NCBI GenBank assembly: GCA_021777915.1
Contig: JAJYCZ010000008.1
Span: 1-39,997, forward strand
Length of the DNA stretch: 39,997 nucleotides
Source: Pseudomonadota bacterium
GTDB lineage: Bacteria > Pseudomonadota > Alphaproteobacteria > Rhizobiales > Beijerinckiaceae
Direction of reading: 5' to 3'
The notes beneath the pieces were generated by a model. The model searched no databases. It saw only the letters and a list, made by a program, of their open reading frames with translations, and was not told where the DNA came from. Positions 25,583 through 32,622 of the stretch are shown here, piece by piece. Positions within the stretch are counted from its first letter, which is position 1. Every line of letters begins with the position of its first letter. A program made the position numbers and the translations under genes.

Positions 25583-25583
25583 G

Positions 25584-25616
25584 GCAAAACAAAACCCCGG
25601 CGCAGGCGCCGGGGTT
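25584..25616 (-). terminator. Rho-independent terminator of rpmJ
   Basis: On the minus strand a GC-rich stem (AACCCCGGCG / CGCCGGGGTT, loop CCTG) is followed by TTTTGTTTT. It lies 30 bases after the rpmJ stop and directly before the DUF1810 start, so rpmJ is largely a single-gene unit. Strong stem plus T-tract make this a confident call. Confidence 0.85.
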
Positions 25617-25646
25617 GCAAATTCGCGCGTCGAGCGCCGAAATTTC

Positions 25647-25772
25647 TCAGCCCTGGCGGGCCTTGTAGCGCTTCTGCGTCTTGTTGATGATATAGACGCG
25701 GCCCTTGCGGCGGACCAGCTGATTGTCGCGGTGGCGCGCGCGCAGGGACTTGAGAGAGTTGCGGACTTTCAT
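25647..25772 (-). CDS. rpmJ: 50S ribosomal protein L36 (41-aa C- type)
   Basis: The gene is too short for the ORF track. The 41-aa product begins [20 protein letters not shown] and continues [20 protein letters not shown], a standard alphaproteobacterial L36. It lacks the four Cys/His zinc ligands of the shorter 37-aa form, so it is the C- (zinc-free) version. It has its own promoter and terminator, and a hairpin in its leader. L36 is the smallest 50S protein and binds 23S rRNA. Confidence 0.96.
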   Translation of the reverse strand: MKVRNSLKSLRARHRDNQLVRRKGRVYIINKTQKRYKARQG

Positions 25773-25777
25773 GTTCT

Positions 25778-25801
25778 ACCCCGGAAAAATTTGGCCGGGG
25801 T
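25778..25801 (-). promoter_or_regulatory. Leader hairpin covering the rpmJ ribosome binding site
   Basis: ACCCCGG (minus strand, 25801-25795) and CCGGGGT (25784-25778) pair with a 10-base loop. The right arm holds the GGGG that serves as the Shine-Dalgarno, five bases before the ATG. Sequestration could tune L36 synthesis; the stem is short enough to open. This is a structural inference. Confidence 0.5.
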
Positions 25802-25829
25802 TCTCCCTCAGCCGGAAATCGGAGCCGGT

Positions 25830-25858
25830 CCTATGCCAAATTTGCGCGCCGCGATCAA
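25830..25858 (-). promoter_or_regulatory. Candidate promoter of rpmJ
   Basis: On the minus strand TTGATC (25858-25853) is followed by 17 bases and CATAGG (25835-25830). The leader is about 50 bases and includes the hairpin at 25778-25801. The -10 match is moderate. Confidence 0.5.
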
Positions 25859-25967
25859 GCCCTAAAGCTCGCATTGGCTCAGCCGCCGCCGGGATCGGAG
25901 TCGCGCCCCCGCCGCAGTTTGCCGCGCGCCTCTGGCCGCGCGGCGCCGCCGGCGCTAAAAGCGGCTC

Positions 25968-27149
25968 ATGATTCACCCCGCCGGCGATTCCAGCCTTTGC
26001 GCGCCCATGATCCGCCGGGTGGCGCTGATGGATTTCCGTTCCTACGCCTCGCTCGATCTGCGGGTTTCGAGTTCGATTGTGGCGCTTTCCGGCGAAAACG
26101 GCGCCGGCAAGACCAATCTGCTCGAAGCGATCTCCCTTTTTACCCCCGGCCGGGGTCTGAGGCGGGCGGAGGCGTCCGACCTCGCGCGCGAAGGAGGGAG
26201 CGGCGCCTACGCCATTTCGCTGGAGCTGACCGGCGAGGCGGGAGGTCCGTTGCAATTGGGAACCGGCGTCGAGGCCGCCCCGGACGGCGGCGTCCAGAAA
26301 AAATTCCGCATCGACCGCGAGCCGGTCTCCTCCTCTCGCGCCTTCGCCGACCATGTCCGCATCGTCTGGCTCACCCCCGCCATGGACGGGCTCTTTACCG
26401 GCCCCGCCGGGGAGCGGCGCCGCTTCCTCGACCGGCTGGTGCTGGCGGTGGACAGCGAACATGGCGCGCGGGTCGGCGCGCTGGAGCGGGCGCTTCGCAA
26501 TCGCAACCGCCTGCTCGAAGAGCGGCGCGGCGAAAAGATCTGGCTCGACGCCGCCGAGCGCGAAATCGCCGAACTCGGCGTCGCCGTCGCCGCCGCCCGG
26601 CGCGAAACGGTGGAAAGGCTCGCCGCGCTGATCGCGGCGGGGCGCGACGAGGATTCGCCCTTTCCCTGGGCCGATATCGCGCTCGAAGGCGAAATCGACT
26701 TTTGGGTCGCCGAACGCCCCGCGCTCGAAGCCGAAGACCTTTTCCGCGCGCTGCTGCGGGACAATCGCGCGCGCGACGCCGCCGCCGGAAGGACGCTGAT
26801 CGGGCCGCAGGCCAGCGACCTCGTCGTGCGCCACGGCCCCAAGCAATGCGACGCGCGCCGCGCCTCGACGGGGGAGCAGAAGGCGCTGCTGGTCGGACTG
26901 GCGCTCGCTCACGCGAAACTCGTCGCCGCGATGAGCGGCATCGCGCCGCTGGTTTTGCTCGACGAGATCGCCGCCCATTTCGATCCGCGCCGCCGCCGCG
27001 CTCTGTTTGATGCGCTCGGCCTCCTCGGCGGCCAGATCTGGATGACCGGGGCCGACGCCGCCTTGTTCGACGATCTTCATGGCCGCGCCGATATTTTTGC
27101 GGTAGCCTGCGGCGTTGTTTCGCCCCTTTCGCGCGCGGAGGCGCCATGA
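25968..27149 (+). CDS. recF: DNA replication and repair protein RecF
   Basis: RecF is an SMC-like ATPase that recognises gapped DNA ends and helps RecOR load RecA. The 393-aa product has Walker A GENGAGKTN (residues 42-50), the typical VALMDFRSYASLDL beginning, GERRRFLDRLVLAVDSEHGA, and the ABC-type signature STGEQKALLVGLALAHAKLV, with Walker B in PLVLLDEIAAHFD. Start ATG at 25968; an ATG at 26007 fits family length equally well. It is not beside dnaN or gyrB, its common location. recQ starts inside the recF stop (ATGA, 4-bp overlap), so the pair is probably translationally coupled. Confidence 0.96.
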   Translation: MIHPAGDSSLCAPMIRRVALMDFRSYASLDLRVSSSIVALSGENGAGKTNLLEAISLFTPGRGLRRAEASDLAREGGSGAYAISLELTGEAGGPLQLGTGVEAAPDGGVQKKFRIDREPVSSSRAFADHVRIVWLTPAMDGLFTGPAGERRRFLDRLVLAVDSEHGARVGALERALRNRNRLLEERRGEKIWLDAAEREIAELGVAVAAARRETVERLAALIAAGRDEDSPFPWADIALEGEIDFWVAERPALEAEDLFRALLRDNRARDAAAGRTLIGPQASDLVVRHGPKQCDARRASTGEQKALLVGLALAHAKLVAAMSGIAPLVLLDEIAAHFDPRRRRALFDALGLLGGQIWMTGADAALFDDLHGRADIFAVACGVVSPLSRAEAP

Positions 27150-28957
27150 CGGATCTGGCGCAGGCGAAAAGCGTTCTGAAAAAAGTCTTTGGTTTCGAGG
27201 ATTTCCGCCCCGGTCAGGAAGAGATCGTCGGCGCGATTCTTTCCGGCGGGCCGGTGCTGGCGGTGATGCCGACCGGCTCGGGCAAGAGTCTGTGCTACCA
27301 GTTGCCGGCTCTGCTCGACGATGGCCTGACCCTGGTGGTCTCGCCGCTCATCGCCCTGATGCGCGATCAGGTCGGCCAGATGCGGGCGCTTGGCGTCGCC
27401 GCCGCCACGCTCAATTCCATGACGGGCGAGGCGGAAGCCGCGCAAATCTGGCGCGACATCCGCGCCGGCGCGCTCAAACTGCTCTATGTTTCGCCCGAGC
27501 GACTCGCGCTCGACGGCCTGACGGACGCCCTTTCGCGCGTAAAAGTGCGGCGCGTCGCGGTGGACGAGGCTCATTGCATCTGCGAATGGGGCCATGATTT
27601 CCGGCCCGAATATCGGCTGATCCGCGAAAGCGTCGCAAGGATCGGCGCGGTCCAGGCCATCGCCTTCACCGCCACGGCGGATTCCGCCACGCGCGGCGAA
27701 ATCGCCGAACGGCTGTTCCCCGCCGCGCCGCAAATCTTCGTCCATTCCTTCGACCGGCCCAATATTTCGCTGAAATTCGCCGCCAAGGACCAGCCCCGCA
27801 AACAATTGCAGCGTTTTCTGAGCGCGCGCAGGGGGCAAAGCGGCATCGTCTATTGCGCCTCGCGCGCCGGGGCGGAGCGGCTCGCGGATTTTTTCGCCGG
27901 ACAGGCGTTCGAGACCGTGGTCTATCACGCCGGGCTTGACCAGGGCCGGCGCAACGCCAATCAGGACCGCTTTCTGCGCGAGGATGGCGTCATCGCCTTC
28001 GCGACCGTCGCCTTCGGCATGGGGGTCAACAAGCCGGACGTTCGTTTCGTCGCCCACGCCGACATGCCGTCGAGCATCGAGGCCTATTATCAGGAAATCG
28101 GCCGCGCCGGCCGCGACGGCCTGCCCGCCGACACGCTCACCCTTTACGGCCTGGACGACATGGCGCTGCGCCGGCGGCAGATCGACGAAAAGGACATTTC
28201 CGACGAGCGCCGCCGGTTCGAACATCAGCGGCTTTCGGCGCTGGCCGCCCTCTGCGAGGCCGCCGCCTGCCGGCGCCAGATTCTGCTCGCTCATTTCAAC
28301 GAGCAGGCCCCGCCCTGCGGCGCCTGCGACGTCTGCCGCGGCGAAATTCTCGTCCGCGACGGCTCGATCGAGGCGCAAAAGGCGCTGTCAGCCGTTTTGC
28401 GAACGGGCCAGCGCTTCGGCCTGAATTATCTTTCCGATCTTCTCGTTGGCGCCGACAGCGACGCCCTGCGCCGCAACGGCCACGACGCGCTCAAGACGTT
28501 CGGAGTCGGCGCCGACCGCGGCAAGCAGGAATGGGCCTCGACCTTTCGCCAGCTCTTCGCCGCCGGGGCCCTGCGCACGGCCAGCGTGGAACATGGCGGC
28601 TTCGCCTTGACCGAAAAGGGCGAGGCGATCCTGCGCGGACGCGAGATTTTCATGCTGCGCGCCGATGCGCCGCGCGAAAAAAGCCGGGACAAGATACAGA
28701 AGGCGCCGCGCGGCGCAACGCCGGCGCCGCAGGGCGAAAACCCGATTTTCGAGGCCTTGCGCAAGTTGCGCCGCGAAATAGCCCAGGAACAGGGCGTCGC
28801 CGCCTATATGATCTTCGCCGACCGGACACTGCTTGAAATGGCCGACCGGCGCCCGGCGACCCTCGACGAATTGCGCGACATTTACGGCGTCGGCGACCGC
28901 AAGATAGTGGCTTTTGGCGAGGTTTTCCTGGAGGCGATCGCGCAGGCCCGCGCGTGA
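27146..28957 (+). CDS. recQ: ATP-dependent DNA helicase RecQ
   Basis: RecQ is a 3'-to-5' helicase that, with RecJ, prepares substrates for RecFOR. The 603-aa product has Walker A MPTGSGKSLCYQ (residues 41-52), Walker B VDEAH (139-143), helicase C-terminal VAFGMGVNKPDVRFV and QEIGRAGRDGLPA, a four-Cys zinc region (ACRRQI to PPCGACDVCRGE), and an HRDC domain at the end (NPIFEALRKLRREIAQEQ to EVFLEAIAQ). Full length, no lesions. It overlaps recF by 4 bp. A structured repeat follows the stop at once. Confidence 0.97.
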   Translation: MTDLAQAKSVLKKVFGFEDFRPGQEEIVGAILSGGPVLAVMPTGSGKSLCYQLPALLDDGLTLVVSPLIALMRDQVGQMRALGVAAATLNSMTGEAEAAQIWRDIRAGALKLLYVSPERLALDGLTDALSRVKVRRVAVDEAHCICEWGHDFRPEYRLIRESVARIGAVQAIAFTATADSATRGEIAERLFPAAPQIFVHSFDRPNISLKFAAKDQPRKQLQRFLSARRGQSGIVYCASRAGAERLADFFAGQAFETVVYHAGLDQGRRNANQDRFLREDGVIAFATVAFGMGVNKPDVRFVAHADMPSSIEAYYQEIGRAGRDGLPADTLTLYGLDDMALRRRQIDEKDISDERRRFEHQRLSALAALCEAAACRRQILLAHFNEQAPPCGACDVCRGEILVRDGSIEAQKALSAVLRTGQRFGLNYLSDLLVGADSDALRRNGHDALKTFGVGADRGKQEWASTFRQLFAAGALRTASVEHGGFALTEKGEAILRGREIFMLRADAPREKSRDKIQKAPRGATPAPQGENPIFEALRKLRREIAQEQGVAAYMIFADRTLLEMADRRPATLDELRDIYGVGDRKIVAFGEVFLEAIAQARA

Positions 28958-28964
28958 AGGCGCG

Positions 28965-29039
28965 CCCTCATCCGTCTCGCACTACGCGCGAGCCCCTTCT
29001 CCCTTGCGGGAGAAGGTGGCGCGAAGCGCCGGATGAGGG
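28965..29039. repeat. Rhizobiales-type intergenic palindromic repeat after recQ
   Basis: Outer arms CCCTCATCC (28965-28973) and GGATGAGGG (29031-29039) flank an inner hairpin CCTTCTCCC-TTGC-GGGAGAAGG (28995-29016) and a second one GGCGC-GAA-GCGCC (29018-29030). From memory this CTTCTCCC..GGGAGAAGG type is widely dispersed in Rhizobiales genomes; not checked. It lies between convergent recQ and the DUF1150 gene, where it may end both transcripts. It is neither an IS nor a tRNA. Confidence 0.75.
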
Positions 29040-29040
29040 G

Positions 29041-29307
29041 TCAGTGCAGGCTCACCGTGGCGAGCTGGTGCTCCCAGGCGTTGGCGACGGCGGCGGCCTT
29101 GCTGTCGGCGAGCACGATGGGCTCGCCATTGGCGCGCACAAGCGCGAACAGCTGCAAGCCAGGCTGAAGGCCTTCGATCTGCGGGAACAAAGCCAGAGCC
29201 TCCTCCGATTTCATTGGCCGGACATAGGCCATGGTGGCCTCGCCCAGATGGACGAACTGATCGAGGGTGAGCGGTCCCGCTACCTGGATTTCATGGTCAT
29301 TGGTCAT
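29041..29307 (-). CDS. DUF1150 family protein
   Basis: From the ATG at 29307 the product is 88 aa (a GTG three codons earlier is the ORF-track start). The sequence matches DUF1150: LTLDQFVHLGEATMAYVRPM and GLQLFALVRANGEPIVLADS. The family is small, alphaproteobacterial and often encoded next to Hsp20 genes; its function is unknown. Here it follows hsp20 by 56 bases on the same strand and should be under the same heat-shock promoter, suggesting a stress role. Its stop lies just before the repeat after recQ. Confidence 0.85.
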   Translation of the reverse strand: MTNDHEIQVAGPLTLDQFVHLGEATMAYVRPMKSEEALALFPQIEGLQPGLQLFALVRANGEPIVLADSKAAAVANAWEHQLATVSLH

Positions 29308-29363
29308 TGTCTTCACCCTTTCCGCGCTCTCTCGGGAGACGCGCCCGGCGTGCGGACCGATTT

Positions 29364-29792
29364 TCAGCTCCGCATCGTGATCTCAATATTCTTAATGATC
29401 CGCTCCAGTTCGGGGCGCACCAGATCCACCGACAGCAGACCGTCGGCGAGGTCGGCGCCGAGGACCTGCATCCCCTCCGCGAGGAGAAAGGCGCGCTGAA
29501 ACTGGCGCGCCGCGATGCCGCGGTGGAGGTACTGGCGTTCGCGATCGTCCAGCTGGCGGCCGCGAATGACCAATTGGCCCTCTTCAAGAGTGATCGCCAG
29601 CTGGTCGCGGCTGAAGCCGGCGACCGCGAGCGTGATTCGCAAACGCTCCGGCAGGTTGCCGTCGCGGGGCAGGCGCTCGATATTGTAAGGGGGGTAGCCG
29701 TCGGAAGCCGTCCGCGTCACCCGCTCCAGCGCCTTCTCGATCTCGTCGAAGCCCAGAAGGAAGGGCGAATTCATCAAGGTCGGTCGCGACAT
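29364..29792 (-). CDS. Hsp20 family small heat-shock protein (IbpA-like)
   Basis: The 142-aa chaperone (ATG at 29792, AAGGG upstream) has the IbpA-like opening MSRPTLMNSPFLLGFDEIEK, an alpha-crystallin domain with YPPYNIERLPRDGNLPERLR, LAVAGFSRDQLAITLEEGQL, GRQLDDRERQYLHRGIAARQ, and a C-terminal strand GLLSVDLVRPELE. It binds denatured proteins to limit aggregation. The ORF-track start adds 29 residues that overlap the promoter leader. A clear sigma-32-type promoter lies upstream, and DUF1150 follows. A second Hsp20 gene is at 34068. Confidence 0.93.
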   Translation of the reverse strand: MSRPTLMNSPFLLGFDEIEKALERVTRTASDGYPPYNIERLPRDGNLPERLRITLAVAGFSRDQLAITLEEGQLVIRGRQLDDRERQYLHRGIAARQFQRAFLLAEGMQVLGADLADGLLSVDLVRPELERIIKNIEITMRS

Positions 29793-29852
29793 GTCGAAGC
29801 CCTTTCCGGCGCCTCTCGATTTCCGGGAGCCCGAAGCGCTCCCGTGATTTCG

Positions 29853-29880
29853 ATATGGCGCATTACCGCGACGTTTCAAG
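29853..29880 (-). promoter_or_regulatory. RpoH (sigma-32)-type promoter of hsp20-DUF1150
   Basis: On the minus strand CTTGAA (29880-29875), a 14-base spacer and CGCCATAT (29860-29853) match the sigma-32 consensus CTTGAA-N13-15-CCCCATNT almost exactly. The expected start is near 29846, leaving a 54-base leader that can form a CGGGAGC/GCTCCCG hairpin. The orientation and distance fit hsp20. Confidence 0.85.
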
Positions 29881-29917
29881 GGCTCGGCGCGGAAGCGCGG
29901 CCATGGTCCAAAAACAG

Positions 29918-29945
29918 GGGGCCCCCGCGATGTCGCGGGGGCCCC
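29918..29945 (-). terminator. Strong Rho-independent terminator
   Basis: The arms GGGGCCCCCGCGA and TCGCGGGGGCCCC (13 bp, two-base loop) form an almost perfect palindrome. On the minus strand it is followed by CTGTTTTT. It would stop transcription coming from 30.3 kb towards the hsp20 promoter and protects that promoter from readthrough. Confidence 0.85.
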
Positions 29946-30050
29946 GTTCGGAAACGACTTTCGCGCCGCTCAGGCGTCGCGCGATTTTTCCTCCCAAATC
30001 CGCTGCGCCGGCAAATCCGTGGCCGACGCGCTTTCAGGCGAGTCTTCGCC

Positions 30051-30143
30051 TCAGTGCGGCTCGCAGCCATCCCAGAGGCATTGAGCCACCATCCCCGCGC
30101 CCAACACCGTCAGGATCGCGGCGAGCAGTCCATAGTCCATCAT
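30051..30143 (-). CDS. Candidate 30-aa single-span membrane peptide
   Basis: The minus strand reads MMDYGLLAAILTVLGAGMVA followed by QCLWDGCEPH and a stop, one hydrophobic span with a Cys-containing polar tail. It is shorter than the ORF-track limit. A GAGAG sequence lies close upstream, and a five-codon ORF (MKESE) ends overlapping the ATG. A candidate promoter is at 30278-30306 and a strong terminator about 105 bases downstream, so a short transcript of about 350 bases is expected. Composition is that of a small membrane protein, but no family is recognised, and the unit might instead be a structured small RNA. Confidence 0.45.
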   Translation of the reverse strand: MMDYGLLAAILTVLGAGMVAQCLWDGCEPH

Positions 30144-30277
30144 TCACTCTCTTTCATTGCCAGGCCGGCGCAGGGCCAGCCCCGAGCCCGAGGGCTCGAT
30201 TCCAGAAGCCGCCGGCCCCGTTTTTCGCGGCCGGCGCGTTCAGCGGAGACCCAAAGAGAATCGCCCCCGCTGCGTTC

Positions 30278-30306
30278 AATATAGGATGTTTTGTCAAGTT
30301 TGCAAA
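30278..30306 (-). promoter_or_regulatory. Candidate promoter for the small transcript at 29.9-30.3 kb
   Basis: On the minus strand TTTGCA (30306-30301), 17 bases, TATATT (30283-30278). A TTGACA also occurs, at 30297-30292, but only eight bases from the -10, so it is not a standard -35. The leader to the ATG at 30143 is about 128 bases and holds two stable hairpins: GCCGGCC/GGCCGGC (30211-30235) and CGAGCCC/GGGCTCG (30183-30198). Confidence 0.4.
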
Positions 30307-30309
30307 TTT

Positions 30310-30718
30310 GGCTGAGTTTATGGCTCAAGAGCAGGTGGTAAAGCAGAGCGGAACCTGACAAATTTGTAACAACTTAGTGGACGCATCTTACGTCTGGGCA
30401 CGAAGAGTTTCGTCGGTTTCGGTTGCTTGTTTCAGCGACATCGTGTCGCAGGCTTTAACTGTTTATTATTTTTTTCTCATCCGTGGGGCGTGGATGTGGA
30501 TTACTGGCGGGAACGATAGGGGCGTTGTCTGCAAAAAATGCCTTGCCGCGCCGGTCGCGTGACAAAGCCGAGGCGCGAAAACGCGATGGTTCGCCGCGTC
30601 CAGAACCTTCGTCGGGGCGCATTTGACGAGCCTGTCGCCGCGGTAATCCGCGAAGGCGGAGGGTGTGCGTTTCGATCCGCTGAGGAAAACCTGCGCCGGG
30701 CTGAACCCGGCGCGCCGT
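30310..30718. other. AT-richer gene-free stretch
   Basis: This 0.4 kb is clearly richer in A+T than the rest, for example a TTTATTATTTTTTTC run near 30475. A small hairpin GCGACA-TCG-TGTCGC lies at 30435-30449, and a palindrome ACAAATTTGT at about 30358. A 61-codon GTG-started ORF (30377-30562) has no Shine-Dalgarno or family resemblance. I support no gene here. Confidence 0.4.
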
Positions 30719-31714
30719 TCAGAGCATCGACGGCAGGATGCGGTCAGGCGGGCGGTGGCCGTCCATGAAAGTCTTCACATTGATGATGACTTTTTCGCCC
30801 ATGTCGATGCGGCCTTCGATCGTTGCCGAAGCCATATGCGGCAGAAGAGTGACCTTGCCCTCCTGGGCGAGTTTCATCAGCCGCGGCGAGATCGCCGGTT
30901 CGTGTTCGAACACATCGAGCGCGGCGCCCGCCAGTTCCCCGGCCTCCAGCATCCGGATCAGGGCGTTCTGGTCGATGATGTCACCGCGCGCCGTGTTCAC
31001 GATGATCGCGCCGGAGTGGAGATATTTCAGGCGCCGCGCCGACAGGAGATGAAAGGTCCCCGGCGTCTGCGGGCAATTGACCGAGACGATGTCGACGCGC
31101 GCCAGCATCTGGTCGAGCGAGTCGAAAAAGGTCGCGCCAAGCTCCTGCTCGATCGTGGGCGCGACCGGGCGGCGGTTGTGGTAGGAAATCGACAGGCCGA
31201 AGGCCTTGGCGCGGCGGGCGAGCGCCTGGCCGATCCGGCCCATTCCGACGATGCCGAGGCGCTTGCCGGTGATCCGGCGTCCGAGCATCCAGGTCGGCGA
31301 CCAGCCCGCCCAATGGCCATCGACCAGGGCGCCGACGCCTTCCACGAGGCGCCGCGCGACGGCGACGATCAGGCCCATGGTCATGTCGGCGGTGTCCTCG
31401 GTCAGCACGCCGGGCGTGTTGGTGACCGTAATGCCGCGCCGCAGGGCCGAGGTGACGTCGATATTGTCGACGCCATTGCCGAAATTGGCGATGAGTTTGA
31501 GATTTTCGCCGGCCTGCGCGATGAGATGGGCGTCGATGCGGTCGGTGATGGTCGGGACGAGAACATCCGCCGCGCGAATCGCCTCCACCAGTTCGGCTGG
31601 AGTCATCGGCTTGTCGGTCTCGTTGAACCGGACGTCGAACAATTCGCGCATGCGCGCCTCGACGGGTTCGGGAAGCTTGCGGGTGACAATGACGAGCGGC
31701 GCGGTTTTGCCCAT
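30719..31714 (-). CDS. D-isomer-specific 2-hydroxyacid dehydrogenase (GyaR-like)
   Basis: The 331-aa enzyme has the NAD(P)-binding GIVGMGRIGQALARRAKAFG and the catalytic Arg/Glu/His triad in the usual motifs: GIVNT-type Arg in VNTARGDIIDQNALIRMLEA, Glu in AALDVFEHEPAI, and His in VTLLPHMASATIEGR. The N-terminal segment (FGNGVDNIDVTSALRRGITV) marks the glyoxylate/hydroxypyruvate reductase branch. It probably reduces glyoxylate or hydroxypyruvate; the physiological substrate is unknown. It would fit serine-cycle or photorespiratory carbon metabolism, but no other serine-cycle gene is here. It diverges from the SH3 gene. Confidence 0.9.
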   Translation of the reverse strand: MGKTAPLVIVTRKLPEPVEARMRELFDVRFNETDKPMTPAELVEAIRAADVLVPTITDRIDAHLIAQAGENLKLIANFGNGVDNIDVTSALRRGITVTNTPGVLTEDTADMTMGLIVAVARRLVEGVGALVDGHWAGWSPTWMLGRRITGKRLGIVGMGRIGQALARRAKAFGLSISYHNRRPVAPTIEQELGATFFDSLDQMLARVDIVSVNCPQTPGTFHLLSARRLKYLHSGAIIVNTARGDIIDQNALIRMLEAGELAGAALDVFEHEPAISPRLMKLAQEGKVTLLPHMASATIEGRIDMGEKVIINVKTFMDGHRPPDRILPSML

Positions 31715-31933
31715 GGAAATCCCGTTTCTCCCCGCGCCGTCAGCGTCAATTCGCGCCGCGGCGCCGGCCTAAACCTGTCATTAACGATGGCCGGGCGAGA
31801 AAGTTCGAGACAATCATTCCGCCCGGCGCCACCGCACCTGCTTCCTAGCAGATGCCTTGGCAAAAACAAGAACGGCGATCCGCCGCCCGCCTCGGCGGCA
31901 AGGCGGGCGCCGCGAGAAGGAAAAGACGGCGAC

Positions 31934-32503
31934 ATGGCGAACCCGACGCGCCCGATTCCGAGCTGTTCTTGCCTCGCATTGCCCCGTTCGCGGGCCTTAG
32001 CCGCCTTCATCGCCGCCGCTCTCCTGCTTGCGGGCGGCGGAGCGGCGCGGGCTCAGCAGGCCAGGGGCCCGGTGAGCGGTCTGCCGCTGCCGCGATACGT
32101 CAGCCTAAAGTCGGATCATGTCAATTTGCGCGAAGGCCCCTCGAAGGACCATGCCACCAAGTGGATCTACCAGCGCGCGGGCCTGCCGGTGGAGGTCACC
32201 GCCGAATTCGACACCTGGCGGCGTATCCGCGATTCGGAGGGCGCCGAAGGCTGGGTCTTCCATTCGCTGCTCTCGGGCAAGCGCACGGCTTTGGTCGCGC
32301 CCTGGAAGAAGGACGTCCCGCCCTTTCCGTTGCGCGCCGATCCCGAAAAGGATGCAAGGCCGGTCGCCAACATTGCGCCGGGCGTGATCGTCAACGTGAA
32401 ATCCTGCGACGGAAAATGGTGTCGGGTGAAGATCGACGGTTATGACGGATATCTGGTTCAGGCCGCGCTTTGGGGCGTCTATCCCGGCGAAAAGGTGGAA
32501 TGA
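31934..32503 (+). CDS. Secreted bacterial SH3-domain protein
   Basis: From the ATG at 31934 the product is 189 aa, with a signal peptide (hydrophobic ALAAFIAAALLLAGGGAARA) and two SH3-like repeats: YVSLKSDHVNLREGPSKDHA with IRDSEGAEGWVFHSLLSG, then ARPVANIAPGVIVNVKSCDG with VKIDGYDGYLVQAALWGVYP. The pattern fits the SH3_4 (DUF1058) family, thought to bind cell-wall or periplasmic targets. The ORF track begins far upstream over the convergent dehydrogenase reading and is wrong. pncB follows on the same strand with a 119-base gap. Confidence 0.85.
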   Translation: MANPTRPIPSCSCLALPRSRALAAFIAAALLLAGGGAARAQQARGPVSGLPLPRYVSLKSDHVNLREGPSKDHATKWIYQRAGLPVEVTAEFDTWRRIRDSEGAEGWVFHSLLSGKRTALVAPWKKDVPPFPLRADPEKDARPVANIAPGVIVNVKSCDGKWCRVKIDGYDGYLVQAALWGVYPGEKVE

Positions 32504-32544
32504 CGCCTGAAGGACAAGCCGGCAAGACGATCGTCGAGGAGTCT

Positions 32545-32566
32545 TGGCGTCCAACTGGCGTCCAAC
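32545..32566 (+). repeat. Two-copy 11-bp tandem repeat upstream of pncB
   Basis: TGGCGTCCAAC occurs twice in tandem (32545-32555, 32556-32566), followed by a partial TGG. It lies in the SH3-pncB intergenic region. It is short and probably a slippage product. Confidence 0.75.
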
Positions 32567-32622
32567 TGGTTGCAGCGTTCGGCAAAAGCCTTCACACTCG
32601 GGCCTTGGAGCGAGGTTCCGAC

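Noticed and set aside
30435-30485. Hairpin GCGACA-TCG-TGTCGC followed by a T-rich run as a plus-strand terminator
   Set aside because: The T-run starts too far from the stem, and no plus-strand gene ends there.
30377-30562. 61-codon plus-strand ORF in the AT-richer stretch
   Set aside because: GTG start, no Shine-Dalgarno, no family resemblance, and composition not like a protein; treated as chance.
30665-31930. Long N-terminal extension of the SH3 protein in the ORF track
   Set aside because: It is antisense to the 2-hydroxyacid dehydrogenase; the signal peptide from 31934 gives the real start.
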